A DNA stretch of 46,785 nt from Bacteroidota bacterium (GCA_026391125.1 JAPLEO010000076.1:1-46785), one strand, 5' to 3'; shown: positions 24,925 to 34,871, numbered from the stretch's first letter. Notes: a model not told the origin generated them from the letters alone. Program-made: numbers and translations.

Positions 24925-27378
24925 ATGTCTAAACCGGTTAAGATTTTTTGGCGCATATTTTTTGGTGGAATGGGATTTATCATTCTTTTTCTCTTAATGC
25001 TTAATTGGGGATGGATTGGAGATATGCCAGATATTGAAGACATTGAGAACCCTACTGCATTACAAGCCAGTCAGGTCTATGCTCAAGATGGATACCTGAT
25101 GGGTAAATATTATATCGAAGACAGGATCAATGTATATTATAAAGACATTAGTAAACATGCTATCAATGCACTTGTAGCCACTGAAGACAAACGTTTCTAT
25201 GAACATAGTGGCATCGATGCTCAGGGATTAGCTAGGGCTTTCGTTTATTTAGGTAGTCAGGGTGGTGCAAGTACGATTACGATGCAAACCGCTAAAAACC
25301 TTTTCACAGAGAACTGGAGCACAAAAAATTTCCTTTTGAGAAGTATTCAAAAACTGAAGGAATGTATCATTGCAATTAAACTCGAAAAGAATTTCACTAA
25401 AGAAGAAATTCTCACATTGTATCTTAATACGGTTGCTTTTGGAGATAACGTTTTCGGCATCAGAAATGGCGCTAAAACATTTTTTCAAAAAGAACCTGAT
25501 CGTTTAAATATTGAAGAATCTGCAGTATTGATTGGGATGATTAATGGACCAGGATTATATAATCCGAGACGGAATCCACGTCAGGCCTTAGAAAGAAGAA
25601 ACTTGGTGTTGAATAGAATGGTTCAGAAAAATTATTTAAGTAGTACAGAAGCTGAAGTATTAAAGAGGAAACCCATTGAAATAAACTTTAAGAAACTGGA
25701 CGAAAGTGCAGGCCTTGGCCCCTATTTTAGAATGGTATTGGGCGAGGATATGAAGAAATGGTGCAAGACGCACAAGAAGAGTAATGGAGATAACTACGAT
25801 TTATATCGCGATGGATTGCGTATCTACACAACGATCAATCCAAGAATGCAGATGTATGCAGAGGAAGCCGCGGCAACGCAAATGAGTTTTATGCAGAAAC
25901 TTTTAAATGCACAGGACAATATCAAATCTGGTGCAGTGTGGAAGGATCATGAGAACATTTTGGAAGCTGCTATGAAACAAAGCGACCGTTGGCATTATAT
26001 GAAGAAGGAAGGGATTAGTGAAGAAGAAATAAAAGCCAGCTTTCAGCAAAAAATTCAAATGCATGTTTTTGCTTGGAACAAAACCAGAGGAAAAGATACG
26101 ATCATGTCTCCCTATGATTCTATCAAATACTCTCGTCAGATGATGCAGTTAGGCTTTATGGTAATGGATCCACTAACTGGTGAGATAAAAGCTTGGGTGG
26201 GTGGAATTGATTTTAAAACTTTCAAATTCGATCACGCAAATATCAATACCAAACGTCAGGTAGGTTCTACTATTAAACCATTATTATATAGTCTGGCTAT
26301 AGAAGAAGCGGGCTTTACACCAAATACTACCGTAGAAGATCAACAACAAAGTTTTGGAGAATATGGATTGGTACCCGCAACAGGTAAAACCTGCACTGGC
26401 GCCAGCATCACCATGGCCGAAGCGTTGGCTAAATCTCGTAACTGTGCATCTGCCTATATTATGAAACAGCTTGATCAAACTGGAAATAATGGAGCAAAAC
26501 GTTTTGTTGAATACCTGAAACGATGTGACCTTCAAGCCAAGGTAGAACCTTATCCTTCTATCGCATTAGGTTCTTGTGAAATATCTCTTTTTGAAATGAT
26601 GCAGGCTTATAGCATGTTCCCAGGTAGAGGTATGAATGCAAAGCCCATGTATATTACTAGGATTGAAGATAGAAACGGAAATGTATTGGAAAGCTTTAGT
26701 CCTAAACGTAAAGAAGTGATCAGCGAGGTAACAGCTTATTCAATTGCAAAGATGATGCAGGGAGTAGTTCAATACGGTACAGGTGCAAGTATTTGGCAAT
26801 ACGATCTTCCTGGTAATTTAGAATTGGCGGGTAAAACAGGAACCACCAATGATAATAGTGATGCCTGGTTCATGGGATATACCCCACAATTATTAGCCGG
26901 CACCTGGGTGGGTTCAGACGATCGCTTCATTCACTTGAACACTACGAGTTATTATGGACAGGGAGCGCATGCTGCGATGCCGATCTGGGCTTATTTCTAT
27001 GCAAAAGCGGCCGCAGATCCAAATTGTGGTTTAGATCCTAGTCAGACTTTTGTAAAACCTGATGTCATGAGTAATGATATCATATTGGATTATATTAATG
27101 GAACCAGTCCAAAATTGGGTGGAGAAGTGGAGGATCAAGGTAATGGAACGATTTTAGACTATGATGTTCCCAAGGACACTAAGACGGAAGAAATTAAACC
27201 CGAATCAGATTTAAATATTGAGGACGCAAAAAAATTACAGTTAAAATCTGATGAATTAAAACCACAAACAGCACCTAAAGTACCTGATAGTAAAACGCCT
27301 GCTCCAACAAATAAACCTGTTGAAAAAGGCAAAGGACTTATGCCACCTCCAACAAAAAAACCTGGCATCGGAAAATAG
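24925..27378 (+). CDS. Class A penicillin-binding protein (transglycosylase/transpeptidase)
   Basis: 817-residue bifunctional PBP1A-type enzyme that polymerises and crosslinks peptidoglycan. The N-terminal membrane helix is at about 8-30. The GT51 motif EDKRFYEHSGID starts at E87, with the ITMQTAKNLF and RNP-containing motifs following. The transpeptidase motifs are STIK (S448-K451), SRN (504-506) and KTGT (637-640). Between GT and TP there is a longer insert (about 280-405). The tail after residue 730 is Pro/Lys-rich and low complexity. It follows the PorW-like gene by 71 bp and runs to within 3 bp of the converging hutG stop. Confidence 0.97.
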   Translation: MSKPVKIFWRIFFGGMGFIILFLLMLNWGWIGDMPDIEDIENPTALQASQVYAQDGYLMGKYYIEDRINVYYKDISKHAINALVATEDKRFYEHSGIDAQGLARAFVYLGSQGGASTITMQTAKNLFTENWSTKNFLLRSIQKLKECIIAIKLEKNFTKEEILTLYLNTVAFGDNVFGIRNGAKTFFQKEPDRLNIEESAVLIGMINGPGLYNPRRNPRQALERRNLVLNRMVQKNYLSSTEAEVLKRKPIEINFKKLDESAGLGPYFRMVLGEDMKKWCKTHKKSNGDNYDLYRDGLRIYTTINPRMQMYAEEAAATQMSFMQKLLNAQDNIKSGAVWKDHENILEAAMKQSDRWHYMKKEGISEEEIKASFQQKIQMHVFAWNKTRGKDTIMSPYDSIKYSRQMMQLGFMVMDPLTGEIKAWVGGIDFKTFKFDHANINTKRQVGSTIKPLLYSLAIEEAGFTPNTTVEDQQQSFGEYGLVPATGKTCTGASITMAEALAKSRNCASAYIMKQLDQTGNNGAKRFVEYLKRCDLQAKVEPYPSIALGSCEISLFEMMQAYSMFPGRGMNAKPMYITRIEDRNGNVLESFSPKRKEVISEVTAYSIAKMMQGVVQYGTGASIWQYDLPGNLELAGKTGTTNDNSDAWFMGYTPQLLAGTWVGSDDRFIHLNTTSYYGQGAHAAMPIWAYFYAKAAADPNCGLDPSQTFVKPDVMSNDIILDYINGTSPKLGGEVEDQGNGTILDYDVPKDTKTEEIKPESDLNIEDAKKLQLKSDELKPQTAPKVPDSKTPAPTNKPVEKGKGLMPPPTKKPGIGK

Positions 27379-27381
27379 CTT

Positions 27382-28434
27382 TTAACCGATTAATACAGCT
27401 TTTACAAAATCACTAACTAGAAAACTAATTAGTTTTCCTGTGCTTGGATTTGTTCTTCCATCAGTTAAAAAAGTAGCACCCTCACAAATGTGCAAATACG
27501 CAACCTTTGATTGTGCAGTTGCATATTGAATATACTGACGAGCCTGATTAGCACTAATTCCAACCGGACTGGTGGCACTACTAAGTACCCCTTCTACAAT
27601 ATCAAGGTCTAATTCGATCCCACATCTTGTATCATCAGTAAAGGAAGTAGCATGTCCAATGGCTTGAAGGAAAGTTCTTTTCTCATGCACAAAAATGTCT
27701 TCGTAGGTAATGCAATCAACGAATGGATTATTTACAATATCCATCCAAACATTTTGTGGCAAATAGTTTTCCTGTATCCCAATCACACAATATTTTTCCA
27801 AGTAACCATCTTCTTCTGCATAGGTAAACCCATTACCACTATGCCTTCCTTCCATTGGTCGTAGGTCTGCATGCGCATCTAAATTAATAGCATTGATTTG
27901 AGCTATCGGCAATAAGCCAGCCTTATAATATCCTTTCGCAGCGCCCTTAATGCATGGATATGAATTATTATGTCCCCCGCCAATTACAATCGGGATTTTT
28001 TTATTCTGTGTAATCAAATGAATCAACTGTTCCAATTCGGCATCAATGGTATTCACTGCATGTCTAAATGCTTCTGATCTTTCATCCAAACTCAAAGCAT
28101 TTTGTTCAATGACATGTTCCATATCCGAAAAGTCGAAATGACCCAATAACAAAATCTCCCCGCCTTCCAAAAAATCGTTACTCTGAATATTTAGAAATGA
28201 TTGCAAGAAAGGAACCCAAGCAGAATCAGCACCACCAATACCAAGGTTTGCTTTGATTCCAATATCTTCAGGTACGCCAATTAAAACAAAACCAGCAGTT
28301 GCATTTTGTAAAGATTGCTCTACATTATTCAGATCTGCCATTACCTGAATCCTTTCACCCAATTTTGTTTCAAATCTGCGAATCTTGGTAATCGAAAGAA
28401 TGTCTTCTTTGGTGTAATATTTGAAATGTTTCAT
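27382..28434 (-). CDS. hutG: Formimidoylglutamase-like arginase-family hydrolase
   Basis: 350-residue ureohydrolase. The binuclear Mn motifs are GGGHNNS (H155), NLDAHADLRP (D186, H188, D190) and ELDLDIV (D276, D278). Placed directly after hutI, it is best read as HutG, which converts N-formimino-glutamate to glutamate and formamide in histidine degradation. Agmatinase or arginase activity is the alternative by family alone. The 64-bp hutI-hutG gap and shared strand indicate one unit. hutH and hutU are not in the window. Confidence 0.87.
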   Translation of the reverse strand: MKHFKYYTKEDILSITKIRRFETKLGERIQVMADLNNVEQSLQNATAGFVLIGVPEDIGIKANLGIGGADSAWVPFLQSFLNIQSNDFLEGGEILLLGHFDFSDMEHVIEQNALSLDERSEAFRHAVNTIDAELEQLIHLITQNKKIPIVIGGGHNNSYPCIKGAAKGYYKAGLLPIAQINAINLDAHADLRPMEGRHSGNGFTYAEEDGYLEKYCVIGIQENYLPQNVWMDIVNNPFVDCITYEDIFVHEKRTFLQAIGHATSFTDDTRCGIELDLDIVEGVLSSATSPVGISANQARQYIQYATAQSKVAYLHICEGATFLTDGRTNPSTGKLISFLVSDFVKAVLIG

Positions 28435-28498
28435 ATTAGCATGGGGATTCTACCACGTATGAAAATTAACCAATTCGCTTGAGAGAGAAAAATAACAA

Positions 28499-29740
28499 TT
28501 ATTGAAAATTGCCCTTCACCATGACCCTATCAATCAAATTAGAACCAAAGGCATAGGGCAGATAGTTTAATGAAGGGATGGGCTTGGTAAATATCAAGTT
28601 CGCCAATTTCCCTTTGGTGATGGATCCAACTAGATCCTCTACTCCCATGGCATATGCAGCATTGATGGTAGCAGCATTAATGGCTTCTTCTGGTAACATT
28701 TTCATTTGAATACAACTCATGGATACAACTGTGTTCATGTTGCCACTCGGACTAGAACCAGGATTAAAATCAGATGCAATTGCTATCGCACAGCCCGCAC
28801 TAATCAGCGCTCGAGCAGGTTGAAAGGGCATTCTTAAAAAATATGCTGCAGTTGGCAATAAAGTTCCAATAGTATTAGAGGATGCGAGGGTTGAAATAGC
28901 CTGTTCATCCATGCTCTCAAGATGATCCACGGATAATGCGCCAAGCTTTACCCCTGCTTCTACCCCTTTTGAGACATGCAATTGATTAGCATGGATCTTT
29001 GGAACCAATCCAATTGCTTTACCTGCTTCACAGATTTCAATAGTTTCTTCCACACTAAAAAATCCTTCCTCACAAAACACATCGATATAATCAGCCAGCT
29101 TTTCTTTTTGGATGATTGGAAGCATCTCATTTTTTATCAGATCGATATACCCTCTGTGATTTTCTTTAAATTCTTTTGGATAAGTATGTGCCCCTAGAAA
29201 ATTGGCTTTAATGGGAATTGGAGATGCCTCTTTCAATTTTTTAATGACACGTAACATCTTCAATTCTGATTCCACGGTAAGTCCATACCCCGATTTGATC
29301 TCAATGGCACCTGTACCTAAAGCAATTAACTCTGTAAGTCGATTCCAAGCTTTTTCAAAAAGTTCTTCCTCTGTTGCATTCTGCAGTTTATCTGCTGAGT
29401 TCAATATTCCACCACCATTTGCAGCTATTTCTGCATAGCTTAATCCCTTTATTTTATCAACAAATTCAGATTCGCGACTGGCTGCAAAAACAAGATGGGT
29501 ATGGCTATCACACCAACAAGGCAATACAGAAGCGCCATTTGCATTATAGATCTCACAATCAAAATTCTCTTGCGGGTTTTTAAGTTGCTGCATCTCTCCA
29601 TAATTAAGAATGATGCCATCTTCAATTTCCAAAAATGCATTTTCTATGATCGGTAAATCAGCTAAAGCTGTTCCTCTTAATAAGACATTTATTGATCGAA
29701 CATTAATAAGTAAATGGATGTTTATAATGCGCAGCTTCAT
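28499..29740 (-). CDS. hutI: Imidazolonepropionase
   Basis: 413-residue amidohydrolase that opens 4-imidazolone-5-propionate to N-formimino-glutamate. Metal/active-site residues are H80 and H82 (SHTHLVF), H185, H250 (PKIHANQLH), and D324 (ASDFNPGS). The substrate motif RESEFVDKIKGLSYAEIA is typical of HutI. Start ATG 29740 includes the full N-terminal strand (IHLLINVRSINVLL). It is divergent from the CrtA-like gene with only 27 bp between proposed starts. Confidence 0.96.
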   Translation of the reverse strand: MKLRIINIHLLINVRSINVLLRGTALADLPIIENAFLEIEDGIILNYGEMQQLKNPQENFDCEIYNANGASVLPCWCDSHTHLVFAASRESEFVDKIKGLSYAEIAANGGGILNSADKLQNATEEELFEKAWNRLTELIALGTGAIEIKSGYGLTVESELKMLRVIKKLKEASPIPIKANFLGAHTYPKEFKENHRGYIDLIKNEMLPIIQKEKLADYIDVFCEEGFFSVEETIEICEAGKAIGLVPKIHANQLHVSKGVEAGVKLGALSVDHLESMDEQAISTLASSNTIGTLLPTAAYFLRMPFQPARALISAGCAIAIASDFNPGSSPSGNMNTVVSMSCIQMKMLPEEAINAATINAAYAMGVEDLVGSITKGKLANLIFTKPIPSLNYLPYAFGSNLIDRVMVKGNFQ

Positions 29741-29767
29741 ATCAGCAAATTAAACAGAAAGAATGGA

Positions 29768-30547
29768 ATGTCCGTTAAAAAGCATGTATTTTCAAGTATG
29801 ATTTCTACGCTCACAATTGTTAGATATCCAAAATGGTTGGCATGGGCTGGTTTTTTATCAATGGCCATTTTTAGACTTCCACTTTGGCTAAACCCCAATA
29901 TCGCGTTCTGGAAATTGATGGGCTCAGGTAAAAATGGAAGTTTTGACAAAACTCCTGATCTAAGACAATGGGCAATCATCTGCAGTTATTCTCCTATAGA
30001 TCAAACACCATTCGATCAGCAATTGCATCATCACGATTTGTTATTGAAACAGGTATATGGATCATTCATTGCGGGTTGGTGGCAGTTTTGGCGTTGCGAA
30101 AAATGGACCATCATTCTTGAAGCTATTGAGGGACATGGTACCTGGGATGGAAAGGAGGTGTTTGGAAAATTGGCCAAGAATACAGACTACAATGGGCAAA
30201 TCGCAATTCTAACCCGAGCTACTATCAGGCTGAATAAACTAAAGCATTTCTGGGCAAATGTAGCTTCTGTTGCTAATCGATTAAATGAGGCAAACGGATT
30301 TATCTGTTCATTTGGCATCGGAGAAATCCCCTGGGTCAAGCAGGCTACGTTTAGTTTGTGGGAGTCTAAAACATCGATGCGTGATTTTGCTTATAAAATG
30401 CAAGAACATGCAACAGTTATTCAAAAAACAAAAAAAGAAGATTGGTATAGTGAAGAAATGTTTATCCGATTTAAACCTATCAAAACTATGGGGACTTTAA
30501 AGGGGGTTGACCCATTAAAAAGAAAACCCTATCTTGCAAATAATTAA
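29768..30547 (+). CDS. Spheroidene monooxygenase-like (CrtA family) protein
   Basis: 259-residue protein matching bacterial CrtA: FWKLMGSGKNGSF near the N-terminus, WTIILEAIEGHGTWDGKEVF, IAILTRATIRLNKLKHFW, then FSFGIGEIPW-like GIGEIPWVKQATFSLW, and a DWYSEEMFIRF tail. CrtA is a heme-dependent oxygenase that adds keto groups to carotenoids. A carotenoid role is thus a reasonable guess, but no other crt gene is nearby and bacterial homologs are uncharacterised. Start ATG 29768 avoids overlap with hutI; ATG 29714 would overlap it by 27 bp, and ATG 29798 is also possible. Confidence 0.8.
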   Translation: MSVKKHVFSSMISTLTIVRYPKWLAWAGFLSMAIFRLPLWLNPNIAFWKLMGSGKNGSFDKTPDLRQWAIICSYSPIDQTPFDQQLHHHDLLLKQVYGSFIAGWWQFWRCEKWTIILEAIEGHGTWDGKEVFGKLAKNTDYNGQIAILTRATIRLNKLKHFWANVASVANRLNEANGFICSFGIGEIPWVKQATFSLWESKTSMRDFAYKMQEHATVIQKTKKEDWYSEEMFIRFKPIKTMGTLKGVDPLKRKPYLANN

Positions 30548-30695
30548 TGCATCACTGTACTACGATATCATTTTTGACTGCCCACTTTGCATGGATGTAT
30601 AGAGGCTTGAACCCAATGCCCGATCATTAAATGGTCTAATATATTTTTCTTTTTTTCAAACATTATTTATTTTTTTTTCAATCAATACTATTTGT

Positions 30696-32132
30696 ATGGA
30701 TCAGCAATTGTCTGTTACCTCAGAAGTTGGAACACTTAAACGTTTATTAGTACATAGCCCTGATAGCGGCTTAGGTAAAGTAGTACCTTCAAAAGCTCAG
30801 GATTGGCTCTTTGAAGATATTGTTCATTTAGATACTATTCGAAGGAACGAATATGATTATTATACTAAAATTCTACTCTACTTTTTAGATCCTGAAAAAA
30901 TTAAAGGAAAGCTTGAAGCTATTGATGCAATTGAAGCTAATAGGAATTTTTACAAGCCAGAGCACCCTGATTTTTTTGCTTCAGAAAAAGTAATTGAACT
31001 GCAATGGTTGTTGGCGCAGGTGCTTGAAAACAATGATATAAAAATCAAATTAGTAGCTTCCGTTTGTGCTATTGAAGGTTGTACTTATGACACCCAAAAA
31101 AACTTATTAGGGTACAGCGCTACTGAATTGGCTAAAACATTTGTTTCCGGTACCTCTATCGATAAGCAATTGTTATTTGCACCGATACCAAACTTTATAT
31201 TTACAAGAGATATTGGCATCACCATCAATGATCATGTATTACTGAATAAGCCTGCTAAAAAAGCAAGAACAAGAGAAGCATTACTAGCAAAATATATTTT
31301 CTTTAATCATCCTCTTTTTGCGAACTATAAAGACAATATCATTGAACTTTCTGATTCTCACCATAGCTTCTTAATGCCTAAAGAAGATGATGAAAGAAAA
31401 ATCACATTAGAAGGTGGAGATATCATGGTAGTAAGCAGCAATCACTTATTGGTAGGGGTTAGTGAAAGAACATCCTCAGAAGCTGCCGTACAAATCACCA
31501 ATATTCTATTCGATAAAAATATTGTTGAAAAAGTAACCGTTGTAAAAATTCCTAAAAAAAGGGATTACATGCATATCGATACCGTATTTACGCAGGTAAA
31601 AAGAGACGTATGGGTTATGCTTGGAAATTTTTCTAGAAAGGCAGTTAAACATGAAGATGAAAATCCTATTGAAAGAATTCTAGAGATCAAAAAAGAAGAG
31701 AAAATAAAGATCCTTCAATTTCATAAGAAGCAGCCCGAAAACCCTATCAATTTTGAAAGCCTGGAAGACCTGTTGGTTGATATCAGCAAAAACGATCTTC
31801 ATTGTGAGGCCGAAGTAAGATTTATATTTTCGGGAAATAATGAGTTCCCTTATAATGCAAGAGAACAATGGACTGATTCATGTAATCTGCTTGCATTAAG
31901 AGAAGGCGTTGTATTAGGATATGATAGAAACGATAAAACAACAGAGGCTTTTAGAAATGCAGGATTTAGTGTGATACACGCAAAAGATCTTATTCAACAA
32001 TTGGAAGCTGGTACTATTAAAGCAGATGAGATGAAAGATTGTTTGATCTTAATGCCATCAGCAGAATTATCACGTGCTAGAGGCGGTTTCCACTGTATGA
32101 GTATGCCAATTTTAAGAACCCCCTTAAAGTAA
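30696..32132 (+). CDS. Arginine deiminase-like guanidino-modifying enzyme
   Basis: 478-residue pentein-fold protein. ADI active-site residues are all in place: R171/D172 (FTRDIG), E239 and D242 (LEGGDIMV), H293 and D295 (YMHIDTVF), and nucleophile C467 in GGFHCMSMPILR. The product would be citrulline and ammonia from arginine. It is about 60 residues longer than classical ADI (~410), and the Cys loop is GGFHC where classical ADI has GGGPRC, so substrate is unsettled. Only 4 bp separate it from ctlX, so they are one operon. Confidence 0.85.
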   Translation: MDQQLSVTSEVGTLKRLLVHSPDSGLGKVVPSKAQDWLFEDIVHLDTIRRNEYDYYTKILLYFLDPEKIKGKLEAIDAIEANRNFYKPEHPDFFASEKVIELQWLLAQVLENNDIKIKLVASVCAIEGCTYDTQKNLLGYSATELAKTFVSGTSIDKQLLFAPIPNFIFTRDIGITINDHVLLNKPAKKARTREALLAKYIFFNHPLFANYKDNIIELSDSHHSFLMPKEDDERKITLEGGDIMVVSSNHLLVGVSERTSSEAAVQITNILFDKNIVEKVTVVKIPKKRDYMHIDTVFTQVKRDVWVMLGNFSRKAVKHEDENPIERILEIKKEEKIKILQFHKKQPENPINFESLEDLLVDISKNDLHCEAEVRFIFSGNNEFPYNAREQWTDSCNLLALREGVVLGYDRNDKTTEAFRNAGFSVIHAKDLIQQLEAGTIKADEMKDCLILMPSAELSRARGGFHCMSMPILRTPLK

Positions 32133-32136
32133 AAAA

Positions 32137-33048
32137 ATGCAAACTACCTCTCATATCTTAATGATTAGGCCTAGCCATTTTGAATATAATGCAGAAACGG
32201 CTGTTAATAATAGTTTTCAGATCAATTCTGGCGACCACTCTGTGCCACAAAAAGCATTGCAAGAATTTGATCTCTTTGTAGATGTTTTGGAAAATTATGG
32301 CATTGATGTAACCGTTATTCAAGATACAGCAGTACCCTATACGCCAGATTCCATTTTCCCTAACAATTGGATCTCCTTTCATTCAGACGGAACAATTTGT
32401 TTATATCCCATGTTTGCTGAAAACAGGAGAAAGGAAAGAAAACCTACGGTACTCAATACAATCGCTGCAAAATTTGAATTATCAAGCACAGTAGATTTTA
32501 CAGAGCAAGAAGAAAGAGAACGGTATCTGGAAGGCACTGGCAGTATGGTTTTGGATCGAGAAAACAAAGTTGCTTATGCATGTATATCAGTAAGAACAGA
32601 CGAAAATGTATTGCAACAGTTCTGTGATGAAATGGGCTATACCCCAATTGTTTTCGAGGCTCTAGATATAGAAGGCTTTCCAATTTATCATACTAATGTA
32701 ATGATGTGCGTTGCCGATAGATATGTGGTTGTTTGTTTAGATAGTATTTCAAACGAAATAGAAAAGCAAGAACTTGTTGCTGCCCTTTTAGCTACCAACA
32801 AGGTTATTATTCCTATTTCTTTAGACCAAATGAATCATTTTGCTGGTAATATGTTGCAAGTAGAAAATAGTATGGGAACTAAATATTTGGTGATGTCTTC
32901 ACAAGCTTTTCATAGCTTATCAATTGATCAAACAAATAAGTTAATCAGCTTTAATGAGATTATTCATTCAGATATTAGTACCATTGAATCAAATGGTGGA
33001 GGAAGTGCGAGGTGTATGATGGCAGAAGTTTTTCTTCCACTTAAATAA
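32137..33048 (+). CDS. ctlX: Citrulline utilization hydrolase CtlX-like
   Basis: 303-residue pentein-fold hydrolase. Signatures: MIRPSHFEYN near the N-terminus, D71 in PDSIFPNNW, E132 in EGTGSMVLD, H185 in YHTNVMM and C293 in GGGSARCMMAEVFLP. This is the CtlX group, first linked to citrulline use in Francisella. It is predicted to hydrolyse citrulline to ornithine, ammonia and carbon dioxide. Immediate adjacency to the ADI-like gene suggests a two-step arginine to ornithine route. Function here is inference from family and context. Confidence 0.88.
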   Translation: MQTTSHILMIRPSHFEYNAETAVNNSFQINSGDHSVPQKALQEFDLFVDVLENYGIDVTVIQDTAVPYTPDSIFPNNWISFHSDGTICLYPMFAENRRKERKPTVLNTIAAKFELSSTVDFTEQEERERYLEGTGSMVLDRENKVAYACISVRTDENVLQQFCDEMGYTPIVFEALDIEGFPIYHTNVMMCVADRYVVVCLDSISNEIEKQELVAALLATNKVIIPISLDQMNHFAGNMLQVENSMGTKYLVMSSQAFHSLSIDQTNKLISFNEIIHSDISTIESNGGGSARCMMAEVFLPLK

Positions 33049-33063
33049 TAAAAAAATGGCCTA

Positions 33064-33843
33064 CTAAACTGTTAATTCTTTTTTACTTAATAACTCAGTG
33101 ATTTGCTTTTCACGGTATCTGATAGAATGGTTCAGTTTCTCGCTAGCAATGGAAAAAGATTTCTGTAATTCCATATCATGAGAAAGGAATATTTTTTTCT
33201 GTAATAAAGTTTCTTTGATCACTTCTGCATCATGCCAGTAGCCGATTGCTTCTTGTAATTTTTGATAATATGCAATATCAATGTCTTGTCCAGCTTCCAT
33301 CCAATTCACCGCATACATCCATTGTTTAATTATTTTTCGTAGCTCATGCCATTCAGAGGAACTACAACTGGTTTTAATTAATTCATCCATCTGAACAAAT
33401 AAATCCCTTACATAATGCTCTGCAAGAATTTCATTGGTAGCTCGAACATATTCATTGATATTCTCTGTTAATTCTTTTAAATCGTGTTTAAATTGGTGTA
33501 CTTGAACATGAAAGTTCTTAATTAAATCTTCTAATTCTTTTGTTGGAAAAATGTGCTTGATAAAAATCTCCAATTCGTTTTTTTGAAGCCATTGTAACAA
33601 CAACTGATATTCTCTAATTTCTCCAGCTTGTTGAAAAATGTTATTTAATTGCCTAGCCGACTTTTTTAATTTTTGTTTTGGGTAAACAGTTTTTAAAAAC
33701 TTTAAAATGGCACGCATTTTTTTTATTTCAACCCTAAAGTCGTGCATGGAATTTTCAGAAGAGTTTAGAGCAAACTCAAGCAATTGATTAAAAACTTGTT
33801 TAACCCGTTGATTATAATATATGGCTAAAGACGATTGTGACAT
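33064..33843 (-). CDS. CHAD domain-containing protein
   Basis: 259-residue all-helical protein. MHDFRVEIKKMRAILKFLK at the N-terminus and later HELRKIIKQWMYAVNW are CHAD repeats with conserved His and basic residues. CHAD domains bind inorganic polyphosphate. No CYTH domain is fused or adjacent. The stop lies 15 bp from the end of ctlX, transcribed toward it. Confidence 0.88.
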   Translation of the reverse strand: MSQSSLAIYYNQRVKQVFNQLLEFALNSSENSMHDFRVEIKKMRAILKFLKTVYPKQKLKKSARQLNNIFQQAGEIREYQLLLQWLQKNELEIFIKHIFPTKELEDLIKNFHVQVHQFKHDLKELTENINEYVRATNEILAEHYVRDLFVQMDELIKTSCSSSEWHELRKIIKQWMYAVNWMEAGQDIDIAYYQKLQEAIGYWHDAEVIKETLLQKKIFLSHDMELQKSFSIASEKLNHSIRYREKQITELLSKKELTV

Positions 33844-33925
33844 CTAAGCATTCCAATGTTGGACTATAAAGTTCCCATTAAAAATTGCCATTCTCATAAA
33901 CCCAATGTGAAACTTTCATTAAGGT

Positions 33926-34804
33926 TTAAGAGAAACTAAGCCTTACCCCTTCTTCAAAGCTGAGGGGCTGATAACCTAAAATGTCGATGGCTTTTTCAAT
34001 TTTTAACCCCGATTTTTTTGCTCTTCTTACTATTTCCGGGAATGAATCTGCGGTTACTGGTTCAATCAGATCTTTATTTAAGCCCACAACTTTTGCCACT
34101 AAAACGGCCATTTCATAGGGCGATAGAATATCAGAACCTGCAAAATGGAAGTCTTCATTGGTTTCATGCTGCAACAAAAGTTCAATTCCCTTGCATATAT
34201 CGCCTACATAAGTTGCTGTTCTGAGCTGATCTGTAACTACTTTGATCTTCTTATTTGTTTCTAAGTTGAGCTTGACCCACTGTATAAAACTGGGCCTCAT
34301 TCCATCCCAATGAGCACCGTAGATAAATACAGGGCGAATAATATTATGTCTTAACCCACTAGTTTTCACTAAATTTTCTGCCATCAACTTAGTTTCTCCG
34401 TAAAAATTCAAGGGGTTTGGGATAGCATTTTCTGAATGTGGTCCACCCTCTCCATAGATAAAATCGGTTGAAACATAGACGAATCTGGCAGAAACCTGTT
34501 TAGCAGCTTCCAATAGGAATTCGGTAGCAGTTACATTTTGAAGGATACATTCTGCTTGGTTATAAAAGCATTCATCTGGCTTACTCATCGCTGCAGTATG
34601 AATAATACAATCCGGTTTTATTTGATCTACAAAGTTCAGAACAGCTTGCTTATCAGTTAATTCAAGCTGATAATAAGGAATTTCTGCTATAGGAATTCGT
34701 TTAACTCCTCTAGAAACAGGATATATGTCATATAATTTATTATGCATATGCAATGCCAGATGTTGGCCCAAAAAACCATTTGCTCCAGTGATTAATAGCT
34801 TCAT
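33926..34804 (-). CDS. RmlD-like sugar-nucleotide reductase (extended SDR)
   Basis: 292-residue extended SDR. N-terminal TGANGFLGQHL (NAD(P) binding), a VSTDFIYGEGGPH motif (S112, D114), and YGETK (Y135, K139) fit dTDP-4-dehydrorhamnose reductase-like enzymes. A true RmlD assignment would need rmlABC neighbours, which are absent, so the substrate is open. It lies 82 bp upstream of the CHAD gene on the same strand. Confidence 0.88.
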   Translation of the reverse strand: MKLLITGANGFLGQHLALHMHNKLYDIYPVSRGVKRIPIAEIPYYQLELTDKQAVLNFVDQIKPDCIIHTAAMSKPDECFYNQAECILQNVTATEFLLEAAKQVSARFVYVSTDFIYGEGGPHSENAIPNPLNFYGETKLMAENLVKTSGLRHNIIRPVFIYGAHWDGMRPSFIQWVKLNLETNKKIKVVTDQLRTATYVGDICKGIELLLQHETNEDFHFAGSDILSPYEMAVLVAKVVGLNKDLIEPVTADSFPEIVRRAKKSGLKIEKAIDILGYQPLSFEEGVRLSFS

Positions 34805-34841
34805 TATGCTAATCTACAAAAGGATGTGCATAGATAAGCCC

Positions 34842-34871
34842 TTGGCATTTAGCCATAAATGCTTATTTTTG
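34842..34871 (+). promoter_or_regulatory. pfkA promoter (Bacteroidota type)
   Basis: TTGG at 34842-34845 and the perfect -7 TATTTTTG at 34864-34871 are separated by about 18-19 bp, the normal arrangement. Expected start is near 34878, giving a leader of about 78 nt before ATG 34956. Confidence 0.6.

Noticed and set aside
29714..29767. Longer start of the CrtA-like gene
   Set aside because: It overlaps the hutI start region by 27 bp and adds residues not expected in CrtA proteins.
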